DNA of 64,000 nucleotides from Bos javanicus (GCF_032452875.1 NC_083890.1:47688483-47752482), one strand, 5' to 3'. Shown: positions 44,301 to 56,055, numbered from the stretch's first letter. Numbers and translations: made by a program. Notes: generated from the letters alone by a model not told the origin.

Positions 44301-47300
44301 GTATCCATAAAACGTTAATCTTCCCGTATACGTCACATGGTCTTGTTGACCCAGGTTCAAGTGTGAAAGGGCCCTGTATAGACTAAGTCACTCTCTGAGT
44401 TCAGGAGACTGGAAAGAGCAGGAAAGAGCAGCCGTCTTCTGAAAATGTTCCCTTGCGGTTTCCTGAAGTTGTTTGGATTGTTTACTTGTTCTTTATGATT
44501 GGTTAGTCTCCCTATTTGTGACACTTCCCATTTTCTTTTACATTTCTCAATACTTTGCCTAGTTTTGCATCAAAAACTTTTAAATTAATTAGCAGTTTCT
44601 TACAATCTGTTCCTTTGTATTGCTGTTATAATCAGGAAAACTTTAAAAAGTAGAATTGTTTTTCAGATGATTACCTGAAGACCTGACTTTATTATAGACT
44701 TTTATTATGAGTGTACTCATTCAGTTACCCCAAAATTGATGAATATGCAATCCATGGCAGCAAAATCACCATCACAGTCCATACCATATATAATGAGTTA
44801 ACTAATTAGTTAATGAGGTAAGTACTCATATTAGATCACATGTCACTTAAACCAGGCTACAACTCATTTGGTGGTTCTAGCTGTATCAACACGAATTCAG
44901 TGTTCACTACAATTGTTTCTTGTTTTTCTTATTACAAAATTGGGTTTATTTAAGCACATTCGTTCACCTTGCTAAATAGGGTATGGGTAATCTTGATCGA
45001 AATTAATGTGGTATTATTAGGATTTCCATTTTCTATTTTTGTACATATGTAGTTATAAATTAGGTAGAAATATCATTACTCTATTTTTGCAATGTTACCA
45101 CCAGTTTCATGACATCAAGCAACTATTATCAAATGTAAACTAATATAACTTATTTTCCTGACTTTGATTTGTATATAGTTTAATATCTACATGCATGCAT
45201 GCTTACTTGCTCAGTTGAGTCCAGCTCTTTGCGACCCCATGGGACTCTAGCCCACCAGGTTTCTCTGTTCATGGGGTTTTCCAGGCAAGAATACTGGAGT
45301 GGGTTGCTATTTCCTTCTTCAGGGAATCTTCTAGACCTAGGGATCAAACCTGTGTCTCCTGCATTGTCAGGTGGATTTTTTTACCAATGAGCCACCAGAG
45401 AAGCCTATTTAATAAGTTAAGAGTATTTTAAAAAAAGAAAAAGTTTAGGATTTAGAACTTATCAGTTGTGATGGTATTTTGAGATTTTTTTTTTCTTTCT
45501 GTTTAAGATTCCAGTTCTTCAGACAAACAATGGTCCGAGTCTAACGGGACTGACTACCATAGCAGCTCACCTAGTCAAGCAGGCCAACAAGGAGTATTTG
45601 CTGGGGAGCACGGCAGAGGAGAAAGCCGTGGTTCAGCAGTGGTTAGAGTACAGGGTAACTCGAGTGGACGGACACTCCAGTAAAGATGACATCCACACGG
45701 TCCTGAAGGTATGGCGAGATTTCTGTTTATGGGCTGCCGTGTGTGGACTATTAGTAGGCGGGATCTGTTTGCCCTGAGATGCAGTAACTGAAGCTCTTGG
45801 TCTCTCTACTGTTTCTTCTACCTCGAGATACTTTATACCTGATACTGTCTTTCCCTGTTTGTACTTGTTGCTGCCTTTCCCTGGAACAGACTCTGCCCGC
45901 CCCTTAGCTCCGACCTCAGCTCAGATACCCTTCCTCAGTCACCTCCTTGGCTACTACCTGTCTCACATAGATGCACTTTCTTGTTTAAATGCTTTTCTTT
46001 ACTAACATCCTGTGCTTTTCCTTTGTAGCACTCATTACAGTCCATAATCACAGCTTTTTATGATTTTTTCTTTTATATGATTGCTTGATATGTATTTCCC
46101 CCAGTCAGTAGTTCTGATTCTCTAAGCAGCAAAGTACTTTCTTAAAGGAAAGAAGGAATCAGAGTTTGAGGGGGTTGTAGTTTGAGAAAAGCCTGTCCGA
46201 TTGATGTGAGAATTCCCATTTCCCTCCCTTGAGACTTAATGCTCTAGGATTTGTATTTTCTTTCTAAAGAAATCAAATTAGAATTAAAGAATCTATTGTT
46301 ATAAAATAGAAACCAAATATGGCTCTAGAATTACCAAGAATGAAAGTTTCTAAATAAAATTATTTTTGTTACCTATATAAAAATAAAGCAGTTTTTTTTT
46401 TTTAAAGCTTAACATTTGAAGGAACCTTAGACATCACTCAGTCAACCACATCATTGTAGGAATCCTTTCTGTTTTCTAATTTTATGCCAATTATAAATTG
46501 GTAATGTAAGTTGTACGAGAAGAACTCATAGTACTGAAAGCTTTTCATTTATCATTCTGGGGGAAATGGTTTAAATTCTGTTCCTGACAGATACCATCAA
46601 TAGAACTGGTAGAAAATAAATTCCAGATCTTTTGCCTTTATAGGTCTATCATGATCAACTATCCTTTTTTTTTAAGTTTTTGTTTGTTGTTTTAATACTG
46701 TTATTTATTCTTTTATGGCTGGGCTGGGTATTTGTTGCTGCACCAGCTTTCTCTGGTTGCGTCGAGCGGGGCGTCACTCTAGTTTCGGTGGGCAGGCTTC
46801 TTGTTGCAGTCGTTTCTCTGGTTGTGGAGCACGGGCCCGGCGGCTCTGTAGCTGCGGCTTCCAGGCTCGAGCACAAGCTCAACTAGGGAGGCGCACGGGC
46901 TCAGTTGCTCCAAGGCATGTGGGATCTGCCCAGATCAGGGATCGAACCCATGTCTCCTGCATTGGCAAGCAGGTTCTTTACCACTCTGCCACCAGGGAAG
47001 CCCTTTTAAGTCCATAAATAGTCACTTGTATTCTCTCTGATGATCCTGTCCGTATTCTGTCATATAGCTGTGTCAGCATTTAGTCTGTACCCATGTAATT
47101 ACCAGGCTGTGGCTAAATATTTTAGCGCATTCCGTTTGTTTCCTTAGGCTAAACTCCTGCAAGGGAGATTGTTGGACCAAAGCTATATACATTTCTAAGG
47201 CTGTGTTGCTCATTTGCCTTCCAGGAAAGTGTTTTCTTGTAGTTTGCCGGGGTATGACGACCGTGGCCTCCTCCCCAAAGCCCCTGCTGACAGAGACGCT

Positions 47301-50300
47301 ACCCTTTTCCCCCTGTACCACCCCAGTTTCATGACAAAGCCAGAGTGATCTCTGTGTCTACTTTGCTGTTTTTGTGTGTGTGACATTATTAATGCTGTGG
47401 CATTTTTTTCATAACATGAGCATTTTCATCATTTTTTTAAAAATTTCCTTACATATCTTCTTTGCCTGTTTTTATACTGGGCTGCTTCTGTTTTTATTAC
47501 TTTTTTAAAAAATCTTGCTATAAGGATATTGTAAAAGGATTTAATTTACTTGCAAAAGTTCCATTTCAAAGGTAAAACCAGAGTGGCTCAGAGCCAAGGT
47601 AATATGTAATTAAAAAACAGGCATTGGGCTTCCTCCGTGGCTCAGGGTGAAGAATCCACCTGCCAGCACAGGAGAGACAGGTTGGATCCCTGGTCCAGGA
47701 AGATCCCTGGAGTAGGAAATGGAAACCCACTCCAGTATTGTTGCCTGGAAAATCCCATGGACAGAGGAGCCTGGTGGGCTACAGTGCACAGGGTCCCAAA
47801 CAGTCGGACACGACTGAGCACGCCCAGGAGGATCCCTCATGCCCCAGAGCTGCTGAGCCCACATGCTGCAGCTGCTGAAGCCCTAGAGCCATGTGCCACA
47901 CCTAGAGAGTAGCCCCCACTCTCTGTAACTAGAGAAGAACCCGCACAGCACAGCCAAAAATAAATAAAATTATTATTTTTTTAAAAAGCAGGCATTACGA
48001 TACACTAACATTTGGATCCAGATGAAGGATGTATGAAAGTCCCTCAGTTGTATCAGAAACTTTTCGACCTCACGGACTATACTGCTCCTGCTAAGTCGCT
48101 TCAGTTGTGTCCGACTCTGTGCGACCCCATAGATGGCAGCCCACCAGGCTCCCCGTCCCTGGGATTCTCCAGGCAAGAACACTGGAGTGGGTTGCCATTT
48201 CCTTCTCCAATGCATGAAAGTGAAAAGTGAAAGTGAAGTTGCTCAGTCGTGTCCGACTCTTAGTGACCCCATGGACTGCAGCCTACCAGGCTCCTCCGTC
48301 CATGGGATTTTCCAGGCAAGAGTACTGGAGTAGGGTGCCATTGCCTTCTCCACACAGACTGTACGGTCCATGGAATTCTCCAGGCCAGGATAATTGAGTG
48401 TGGGTAGTCTTTCCCTTCTCCAGGGGATCTTCCCAAAGAATTGTCACTATTAATCAGTATGGCAGCGCTTTGAGAGGAATGTCTAACCAAATAAAGAATA
48501 TCAATGAAGTGAAGTGAAGAAGTGAAAGTCCCTCAGTCATGTCTGACTCCTTGCAACCCCATGGACTATACAGTCCATGGAATTCCCTAGGCCAGAATAC
48601 TGGAGTAAGTTTAATAATAGTTAAACAGAAAAATCAGATAGAACTCTGATGCTAGTTTGGCAGTGGTATCAGAAATACTTGTTTAGAAAAAAAAAAAAAA
48701 TGAACATCACACTTTAGTTCTTTTCCACGAATATTTTGAGTGTGAAATGCTGTGTTTTAAATTTCAGAATTCAGTTTCTGAAAAATCATAATTTAATTTC
48801 TGAAAATTTTGATTTATATCACTAATCAGAAAAATATTAACTCTTGATAGTTTTTGAAACTCCATTTTAAAGTTTTTATAACTGAAGAGTATCACCTTAA
48901 AAGAGTCTTTATAACGAAAACCATGCTGTGCCGTGCTTGGTCGCTTAGTTGTGTCTTTGTGACTTTTGAAACCCCATGGACTGGAGCCCGCCAGGCTCGG
49001 CTCCTCTGTGCATGGGATTCTCCAGGCAAGAATACTGGAGTGTGTTGCCATGCCCTCCTCCAGGGGATCTTCCCAACCCAGGGATCGAACACAGGTCTCC
49101 CACATTGCTGATGGATTCTGAGCCACCAGGGAAGCCCTAACTAAAACATAGATATGGAATATTTTAAGAATATATACACTATACAAAGCAGTGTTAAATT
49201 ATTATTTCAGATTCTTTTAGAGATAGTTCTTAATTGCAGATATATTTATTTTATTCTTATGGTGTATCAAACTTGTTTCATATGAAGACATTTGGAGGGA
49301 AGAACATTTCCACCCACCAGATTGCTAGGGAACTAAGTGATAGCCTGTATGTACCATTGTGTTTTACCTTCTCTGCCCAGTTTTGTTTTGATTCTTATGC
49401 ATTTGTTTCCTTGTCTATGTACATGTTTTTTTAACGTCATCATCTGTACCACCCCTTACAATCCCATATTCATAAACAGTTTCGAAAATTACTATCTTTA
49501 AATGAAGGCTTGGGCAAATTCAAGGAGCTCAGATTCAATTCAGCTAACGTTTACTGACTACTGAACCACTGTGTGCCAAGCATGTGGCATATGATTTGAG
49601 AATGAAAACAAACTGCTGTCTCTGCAGCTTAAGAAGTTTTTCTGGAATGATTACATGGGAATGTTAATCAGCCTTAATAAAGAAGGAAATTGTGACACAG
49701 GCTGCATCATGGATAAATCTTAAGAATATTATGCTAAGTGAAATAAGCCAGTCACAGAAAGACAAATAATAGTACATGATTCTGCTCATATACAGCATAT
49801 ATAAAATGCTGTGAACAAAATCATAGAAACAGAAAGCAGAATAGTGACTGCCAGGGCCTTGGGGATGAGAGAAAGGGGAAGTTGGTTTAAAAAGTTCAGA
49901 GCATTAGCTTTCTGAGATGAAAAAGTTTTGAACATTGATTGCACCACAGTGTGGATGCCCTTAACATTAAGTGAATTATGCACCTACCAATGGTTGTGGT
50001 GGTAGATAAAAATCTGATTAATTTTAACATGTTACACATATTTATTCTCAATTAAGAAGTTAAAAATATACATATATTAAAAAATCTAACAAACCAATAC
50101 ATTTTAATTCTCTTAAGACGTAGGAGTTGTTAAGGAGCTTTTTATATTTAAATGGAGAAAATAATGTGAGCATGATTTATAAAATGTCCCCCCATCTCCC
50201 CAAACAGTTGGAGTCTTTGAAATTACCATAGATGGCACTGTGAATATCATTTTCTAATATTTTCTTATTTATTTAAAATAAAATAAGATGAATAATATCC

Positions 50301-53300
50301 TATTTTTTAAAATGAGTTGATGTATGATTTGTGATTTCAAATAAATTTCTGTTATTGTCAAAGATTGAATTTATTAAATTTCAGTGTTTTGCTTTCTAAT
50401 GGCTTTCTAAATGTTTCAAATCAAATGTATAATTAAGTTTATTTTTATTGTTTTTTAAATTAATATTTTGTTATTTGTTTTTCTAGGATCTTAATTCATA
50501 TCTTGAAGATAAAGTCTACCTTACAGGATATAACTTCACATTAGCAGATATCCTATTATATTATGGGCTTCATCGCTTTATTGTGAGTATTCAAATAGTT
50601 ACTGGCTCTTTTTGTCTGCAGTGTTCAGAATGCCTTTTTTTCATTTGTCTTGAATTTAAATCAAATTTGCATTTTCACCTTATCAAATGAAAGGGGTTAT
50701 TTTTATATAAGGCACCTTATGCAAATATTCCTTCCTTCCCTGGATCCATCACACATAGGAGCTTCCTGTTCCTTGACATGCCTGGTTTTGTTCCTGTTCT
50801 TGGTCTTGCTTTTCTTTGTGGCCCCTTGGGACTTGGTTGTCCTCCTCACCTGGACCTCGCCATCACCTGTCCACTCCTGCTTTTAGTACCCCACCTTCTG
50901 TGTGACCTCCTCTCTTACTCCAGTCTTACTCCCTGGTCCCATTGTTACCTGAAGTAACTCAGTTTCTACCCTTTTTTCAAGCCTGTGCACTTTCTTCCCC
51001 ATCCAGCCTAGATCGCTGGATGTGTAACTTGAATCCTCAGCTCTTGGTCAGTCCAAATACATGCGTTCAGTCCTGTCTCCATGCTGAGCTGTGTCAGAGA
51101 AATCACACACAAGCTGTCATTAAGAAGATGAGCATTTCTCCCCTCTAATTAAAAAAATAAAAGACTATAAGGAAGTGTGACTCTTGCAAACCAGTGCTTA
51201 TTTCACTTTCTTCTCACTGTGGCTTATACAGGTCATGCAGTAGGGAAAGGAAATACTCAGAAGGAGGGAGCTTGTGTGGAAATCTTTGCCAGCAGAGTGA
51301 ACAAGGTCCTCATTCCCTAATGTACCAGCTGCCAGGCTATTTCACTGATTCTAGGTGCCCACAAGGGCCTGTGGTTCTCAAGCAGGTTGGAAGTGTTTCA
51401 TTCAATGCCGTCTGTTAAAACGAGGCTTCTGGGAGTTCCCTGGTGGCCTAATGGTTACTGTTCTGGGCTCTCACTCCTGTGGCCTGGGTTCAGTCCCTGG
51501 TCGGGGAAACTGAGCTGCCACAAGCCATGTGGCTCAGCCAGAAATGAGTAAACGAAATAAAGCTTCAAAAAAACCCAAAAACCTAGTCTTCCATTGACAG
51601 TATTCAGTGATCCCTGCTTATTTATATCTCTATTTTTTTGAGATGTATATCCTCTTTATATGATTACAATATTATGATTAAGGATCTCATGCTCATTTTT
51701 TCTGAAACAAAATTGAGTGGAATAATACGTAGATCACTTCACCGTCCCCTTGGGTTCATCAAATGAGTCCACAACCAAAGCCTCCACTCTGTCACACGCA
51801 GGCAGGTTACATCGGAGCAGGAAACACCTTCTCAAGGAACAGGCCTCACAGACGGAGCCTGTGCTGTGACCGTGTTGCCCTGTGGTGTTGAATGACACCC
51901 CTGCTGAGTTGGGTGTAAACTTACCCAGGTGAGAAGTGATTTCTGGGTATTAATTTCAGGCAGGGTTGATGGGAGGTTCAGATAGCTCCATGCTCAAGTT
52001 CATCCCATAGCTTCTTGTTTTTCTTGGCTGTGTATTTGTTTTTACCCTCGTATGTTCCTTCATTTCCTTGTTCACATTATTGAATACTTAATATGTAATC
52101 AGTGCAATCAGCACCGTGTATGAAGCAGGGAACCTTCAAGTCATCAAACGATCCCGCTGTGTTTTGTTTCGTGTGAGCCCGCTTTCAGCTGTGGCCCAGT
52201 CACTCCTGAGATCTGGTCTCTTAATTCCCTCTGGGGAGCGTTACGTTGTTTCTCCTTTGTTGCACTGCCAGTTACTGTGGCCATTCGTGATCAGCCCAGT
52301 GACTCATTGATCTCTTGAAGTGATTTCACCGGTACACAGCAGCCCCCATGAACAAGCTGTTACTCGAGATTATTAAAATCCATTGTAACGTTACGTGCTG
52401 CTCAACTATAAGATTGTTATCAATTGAAATACATTTGTTTTGGAGTTTGGAACACCAGTGGAGGTATCATTCTTTTAGAAAGAAAGAAGTAAAAAAGAAA
52501 TAGCTACCGAACAATCCAGGAACGCCAGCTGTAAAGAGTGTCCCGGAGGCAGCGTGGAGTCTGCCGGAAAGCCCGCAGACCAGCATTTCCTTTGATCTGA
52601 AAAGGGTTGCTCAGAATGTTTCTGAAATGTCTTCATGGAAAATTAGTGACTAAGAATATTATCTGTTTGGCCTTACAGTTCAAACTGGTTATAGAGCGCC
52701 AGTGTAAATAGGAAGGAATGGTTCACTAGGAAGGCTGAACATCACTGCAGACACACTGGCTTGCAGACCAGTGAGAAGCAGGAAGTGTTAACCAGAACAA
52801 TCGCATTGTGTTTCCCATTATTTAAAAAAAAGAAAAATTCAGCTAGAAAGGGATGGTGGGAAACCAGTTATAAGTAAAGTAGCTGATGGGGATCCCTTCC
52901 CAAGAGTTCTAAAATAACGTAAGTTTTGTGAGAGTCAGGTCTTCTGTTTGTTTCTCTGTTTACAGTATGTTTTCCGAAAGAGTAGTGGTGGTAACAAAAC
53001 CAAAAGTTTAAGTGTAATGTGATCTTCCTGGAAACAGGTTGTATTCTAGCAAAATGTCCTGAGGGAAAGTGAACAAATTTACGTTCTCTAACATAGATCA
53101 TCTAATTAAAAGAATCAATTAGGAAATGTTAGAAGAAACTTGAGAAGCTCTTGGAATAAAAATTATTTTCTGCTGTGGGTCTGTTGTCTTCCTGACACTG
53201 GAGGCTGGACAGCGTGCAGTTTTTAGGTTGTGAAGCCCTGACTCTGCGCACGCTGGTGTGGGCTGCTGCCCTCTTCGGGAGCAGGCCTGGTGGCGGCGCT

Positions 53301-56055
53301 CGCCAGTCTGACAGCACGGGCTCCTCTGAAGGGTAGATTGTAAAACAGACACCTCCCTTCCTCCCGCATCAAAACTTGAGTGAACAACTTGAACCCAGAT
53401 CAAATAAGCCTCACTGTTTGGAAATGCTTTCTTCGTGCATTTTAATTCATTCTGAACAATAACATCTCACAAAACAGCTGAGTAGAGTCTTTTTAAAATG
53501 AAAGAGTTCTGAAATTAGTCAGATTGTACACAGTCAAATTGGACTCACCATATGTATCAACAGCTGACATGAAATCAAGTTGGAGTAATACTTGCTACTT
53601 CTGTTTGCTGTAGCCATCAGTAAAGAGGTTTGTTGAAGTTGGTTTTGAATTTTATTTATGCATATATGTACATATGTATGTGTTTGTGTGAAAGTGGGCT
53701 TCCCTGGTGGCTCAGACAGAAAATAATTTGCCTGCAATGCAGAAGACCTGGGTTCAGTCCCTGGCTTGGAAAGATCCCCTGGAGAAGGAAATGGCCATCC
53801 ACTCCAGTGTTCTTGCCTGGGAAATCCCGTGGACAGAGGAGCTTGGCGGGCTACAGCCCATGGAATCACAAAAGAATCGGACACGATTACGACCTATCAA
53901 CAAAACAACAATGAATAGCACTTTGCATGTAGGATTTAAACCGGAAAGTGAAGTTTTATGTAACAGTAGCAGTGAGACTCTCACTGCTGGTAAACTGGCC
54001 CAACAGAGATAGACATGTGACATCAAAGATGATGTTAACAGACCAGATCCTAGTGCACTTGTATCCTAATGTCATGAAGGCAAAAAGGAAGGCCGGATGA
54101 CTTCTGTCCGCGTTTCTATTTAAATTGCCTGGTAGTAAACATGAAAGAAAGTATGAGTTCAATTTAACATTTATTGAGAAAACGCTACCTGTCTACCCTT
54201 TATAATATTTTCTATTCTGTAATAATTATCAAATGCCAGAGTGATTTGTCCTTCAGTGTTGCTGAGCTGGTGCCTTAGGAGAGTGTTTGCCTGTGGACAC
54301 AGGAATACGAGACAAGCAGATGGCTAATGGGTTTGCGGTCCCAGAGGGTGACTGAGATTTTGTGTGTTTGTGAACATTCCTAGTCAGTTTCATGGAGACT
54401 TGCAATATGTTAAATAAATGAACCAACAACAGGAGAAGGAACTGCACTAGTCTTACCTGGTCCGTGGCTGGCCTGCTGGCCTCTTCTTGCATGACACCTC
54501 TTCATGATTCCAATCCAAAATTTGGCTCAGATAAAAGGCTTCAAGTTGCCTGGACTGGGGTCTGAGCCCAGTGAAGTGATCGGAGGTCTGACCCACGGTG
54601 TTGATTGCATCTTTCCCTAACCAAGTCTCTGGGCCTCCTTATAGAGGAACAGTCAGTTCTGTGAGCTGGTGCTGCTGCTACTGCTGCTGCTAAGTCGCTT
54701 CAGTTGTGTCTGACTCTGTGCGACCCCATAGACGGCAGCCCAGTAGGCTCCCCTGTCCCTGAGATTCTCCAGGCAAGAATACTGGTGTGGGTTGCCATTT
54801 CCTTCTCCAGTGCATGAAAGTGAAAAGTGAAAGTGAAGTTGCTCAGTCGTGCCCAACTCTTAGCAACCCCATGGACTGCAGCCTACCAGGCTCCTCTGTC
54901 CATGGGATTTTCCAGGCAAGAGTACTGGAGTGGGGTACCATTGCCTTCTCCAATGAGCTGTGAGCTGTGAGCTGCTACATCCTCTGAAGATCAAGTTCAG
55001 CTTTACTGCAAAGAGAATTCAGAATGCCTGTTGTTCATCCGAGGCACACACCCTGGAAATAGCCCTTCCTTCTTCTGTTAAGCGATGATTACTTAACAGT
55101 AAAAGAGTCATTGTGTATTTCTCCAGAGTTTAGTAGAAATCAGGAGTTGTCTGCACGTTTATATACAGCAGCCATCCAGAAATGTGTGTGTATGTATATT
55201 TGTAGATATGTATGTATGTGAGTTTACCTTGTATTCCCTTGTTGAGTATGTTGCTGCTGCTGCTGCTGTTGAGTCACTTCAGTCATGTCCGACTACATGA
55301 CCCCAAAGACAGCCCACCAGGCTCCCCCATCCCTGGGATTCTCCAGGCAAGAACACTGGAGTGGGTTGCCATTTCCTTCTCCAATGCATGAAAGTGAAAA
55401 GTGAAAGTGAAGTCGCTCAGTCATGTTCAACCCTCAGCGACCCCATGGACTGCAGCCCACCAGGCTCCTCCATGCGTGGGATTTTCCAGGCATGAGTACT
55501 GGAGTGGGGTGCCATTGCCTTCTCCAGTTAAGTATGTTAGATGCCAATAAACCTTCCTTATTTTAGGTTTGTGAAAAATACTGGAGAAAGAACCATATCT
55601 TAGTCTCTCAGAAGCTATTCTCTTCAATAAAAAAAAAAACCCCTCTGGTCTTCCAGATCCTGATTTAATGTAGACTTTTCATTTGTTGAAAACTTGAGAT
55701 TTCGCTCAGAAGCACGTCTGGTCTTGACGGCAACATGAAAGCCTTAAACAAATGGAGAGCTCATCCAAGTGGCTGAGATGGTTCACTCCTATCTGAATAT
55801 GTTGGCTTTGATCACCGTGGGGGGTTCCCCCCAGTTTCTGTCTCCCGCTCAAGTGATATTAATAGTTGCACTCATGTAATGTCTGTGTTGTGTGTGTTTT
55901 TCATCTCTACTTAGGTTGACCTGACAGTTCAAGAGAAGGAGAAATATCTTAACGTGTCGCGCTGGTTTTGTCACATTCAGCACTGTCCAGGGATTAGGCA
56001 GCATCTGTCTAGTGTTGTCTTCATCAAGAACAGACTATATACTAATTCCCAGTAG
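41303..56055 (+). CDS. EEF1E1: EEF1E1 (AIMP3/p18), complete four-exon coding sequence
   Basis: Joining 41303-41389, 45508-45708, 50487-50582 and 55915-56055 gives an uninterrupted 174-codon frame plus TAG, the usual length of mammalian EEF1E1. The product is a non-catalytic, GST-fold scaffold protein of the cytosolic multi-aminoacyl-tRNA-synthetase complex; the family is known to contact MetRS/AIMP2 and to move to the nucleus in the ATM/ATR-p53 response. Seen in the protein: an N-terminal GST-N-like part (about residues 1-60), then a helical GST-C-like part with the N-capping box TLAD (114-117) in the stretch YLTGYNFTLADILLYY, and a basic C-terminus. Arg144, which I recall being implicated in ATM binding in human, is present. 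No signal peptide or membrane segment. The start is the first ATG after the CpG-rich promoter, with A at -3 and G at +4. Introns are 4118, 4778 and 5332 nt. No frameshift or stop, so it looks functional. Confidence 0.97.
41607..41735 (+). repeat. GC-rich minisatellite, about 3 x 44 bp, in EEF1E1 intron 1
   Basis: The word GTCCTCAGAGAGCCC recurs at 41627, 41671 and 41715, an exact 44-bp period. Units are close but not identical; the third is partial. It lies about 220 bp after the exon 1 donor. Confidence 0.9.
42393..42661 (+). mobile_element. Bov-tA SINE with an amplified tail, EEF1E1 intron 1
   Basis: Head GGTTTCCCAGGTGGCTCAGT and body; the terminal segment with CACAGCTGAACACAC is repeated three times (42559-42661) with drift to (CA)n. 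Confidence 0.88.
42662..43544. other. EEF1E1 intron 1, no recognised feature
   Basis: Unique-looking intronic sequence. Confidence 0.4.
43545..43680 (+). mobile_element. MIR SINE relic
   Basis: GTTCTTCATCTGTGAACTGA followed by a short spacer and GCGATTAGGTGAG resembles the MIR core. Confidence 0.55.
43765..43905 (+). repeat. Polypyrimidine (CT-rich) tract, EEF1E1 intron 1
   Basis: About 140 nt almost without purines (TTTCCCCTTTCTTTCTCTCC and onward). Purine-rich on the other strand; could form triplex DNA. Confidence 0.85.
43925..44048 (+). mobile_element. Bov-A SINE monomer with 11-bp target-site duplication
   Basis: CCATAAAGTGC at 43914-43924 and 44049-44059. A Bov-A body without a tRNA head. 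Confidence 0.9.
44060..45190. other. EEF1E1 intron 1, no recognised feature
   Basis: AT-rich intronic sequence without recognised repeats. Confidence 0.4.
45191..45405 (-). mobile_element. Bov-tA SINE, about 100 bp before exon 2
   Basis: CATGCATGCATGC repeat, then TTGCTCAGTTGAGTCC to the antisense head GAGCCACCAGAGAAGCC. Confidence 0.9.
45508..45708 (+). CDS. EEF1E1: EEF1E1 coding exon 2
   Basis: 67 codons, residues 30-96, beginning IPVLQTNNGPSLTGL and ending DDIHTVLK. The acceptor is a pyrimidine-rich tract ending TTTAAG; the donor is AAG/GTATGG. Phase 0 on both sides. It carries the end of the GST-N-like part and the linker into the helical domain. Confidence 0.96.
45870..46130 (+). mobile_element. 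L2 LINE relic
   Basis: CCTTTCCCTGGAACAGACTC, CAGCTCAGATACCCTTCC and TAGCACTCATTACAGTCC follow the L2 3' order. Confidence 0.65.
46131..46704. other. EEF1E1 intron 2, no recognised feature
   Basis: Nothing recognised. Confidence 0.4.
46705..47004 (-). mobile_element. CHR-1 type SINE, nearly complete
   Basis: Antisense CHR-1 about 300 bp long; CpG-rich body; ends TGCCACCAGGGAAGCCC. Confidence 0.88.
47030..47440 (-). mobile_element. Old L1M-type LINE fragment
   Basis: CCTTAGGCTAAACTCCTGC and GATTGTTGGACCAAAGC correspond to the antisense end of L1 ORF2. Highly diverged. Confidence 0.5.
47626..47982 (+). mobile_element. Chimeric CHR / Bov-A SINE with one outer target-site duplication
   Basis: Head GGGCTTCCTCCGTGGCTCAG, Bov-A body from about 47708 to GACACGACTGAGCACGC (47825), then a CHR-type tail with CATGCTGCAGCTGCTGAAGC and AAAAATAAATAAAATT. 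The outer repeats AAAAAACAGGCATT (47612-47625) and AAAAAGCAGGCATT (47983-47996) differ by one base. Confidence 0.82.
48020..48437 (-). mobile_element. Bov-tA SINE split by Bov-A2
   Basis: Outer element: GAAAGTCCCTCAGTTGTATC to about 48080, resuming near 48353 (TCCATGGAATTCTCCAGGCC) to CAGGGGATCTTCCCAAAG. Confidence 0.82.
48081..48352 (-). mobile_element. Bov-A2 SINE nested in Bov-tA
   Basis: TGCTCCTGCTAAGTCGCTTC, the linker GAAAGTGAAAAGTGAAAGTG, then CATTGCCTTCTCC. GACTATAC / GACTGTAC at the edges is a likely target-site duplication. Confidence 0.88.
48505..48607 (-). mobile_element. Truncated Bov-tA SINE
   Basis: GTCCCTCAGTCATGTCTGAC to GGCCAGAATACTGGAGTA. Confidence 0.8.
48930..49138 (-). 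mobile_element. Bov-tA SINE
   Basis: TTGGTCGCTTAGTTGTGTC to the antisense head TGAGCCACCAGGGAAGCCC. Confidence 0.9.
49640..50090 (+). mobile_element. L1M-type LINE 3' end
   Basis: GCTAAGTGAAATAAGCCAGT, then GAAACAGAAAGCAGAATAGT, GACTGCCAGGGCCTTGGGGA, and an A-rich end. Confidence 0.8.
50487..50582 (+). CDS. EEF1E1: EEF1E1 coding exon 3
   Basis: 32 codons, residues 97-128, from DLNSYLEDK to GLHRFI, containing the GST-C N-capping box TLAD. The acceptor is TTTTTCTAG and the donor GTGAGT. Phase 0 on both sides, so skipping it would keep the frame. Confidence 0.96.
50583..51427. other. EEF1E1 intron 3, no recognised feature
   Basis: Nothing recognised. Confidence 0.4.
51428..51572 (+). mobile_element. 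CHR-2 SINE
   Basis: GGGAGTTCCCTGGTGGCCTA head, GGTTCAGTCCCTGGTCGGG, A-rich tail. Confidence 0.85.
51573..53695. other. EEF1E1 intron 3, 2.1 kb without recognised repeats
   Basis: The longest repeat-free run in the gene; no ORF of interest. Confidence 0.4.
53696..53892 (+). mobile_element. Bov-tA SINE
   Basis: GGGCTTCCCTGGTGGCTCAG head to AATCGGACACGATTACGACC. Confidence 0.92.
53893..54668. other. EEF1E1 intron 3, no recognised feature
   Basis: Nothing recognised. Confidence 0.4.
54669..54950 (-). mobile_element. Bov-A2 SINE
   Basis: (CTG)n then CTAAGTCGCTTCAGTTGTG, linker, CCATTGCCTTCTCC. TGTGAGCTG occurs on both sides and is repeated after it. Confidence 0.93.
55253..55526 (-). mobile_element. 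Bov-A2 SINE with 12-bp target-site duplication, upstream of exon 4
   Basis: GTTGAGTATGTT (55241-55252) and GTTAAGTATGTT (55527-55538) differ by one base. Ends 388 nt before exon 4. Confidence 0.94.
55915..56055 (+). CDS. EEF1E1: EEF1E1 coding exon 4 with stop
   Basis: 46 codons plus TAG, residues 129-174, starting VDLTVQEKEKY and ending RLYTNSQ. The acceptor is CTACTTAG after a T-rich tract. The last residue reads Gln here; from memory the human protein ends in His. Confidence 0.96.
   Translation, partial: VDLTVQEKEKYLNVSRWFCHIQHCPGIRQHLSSVVFIKNRLYTNSQ

Noticed and set aside
54669..54690. (CTG)n runs as disease-type triplet expansions
   Set aside because: They are the normal terminal triplets of antisense Bov-A2 elements.
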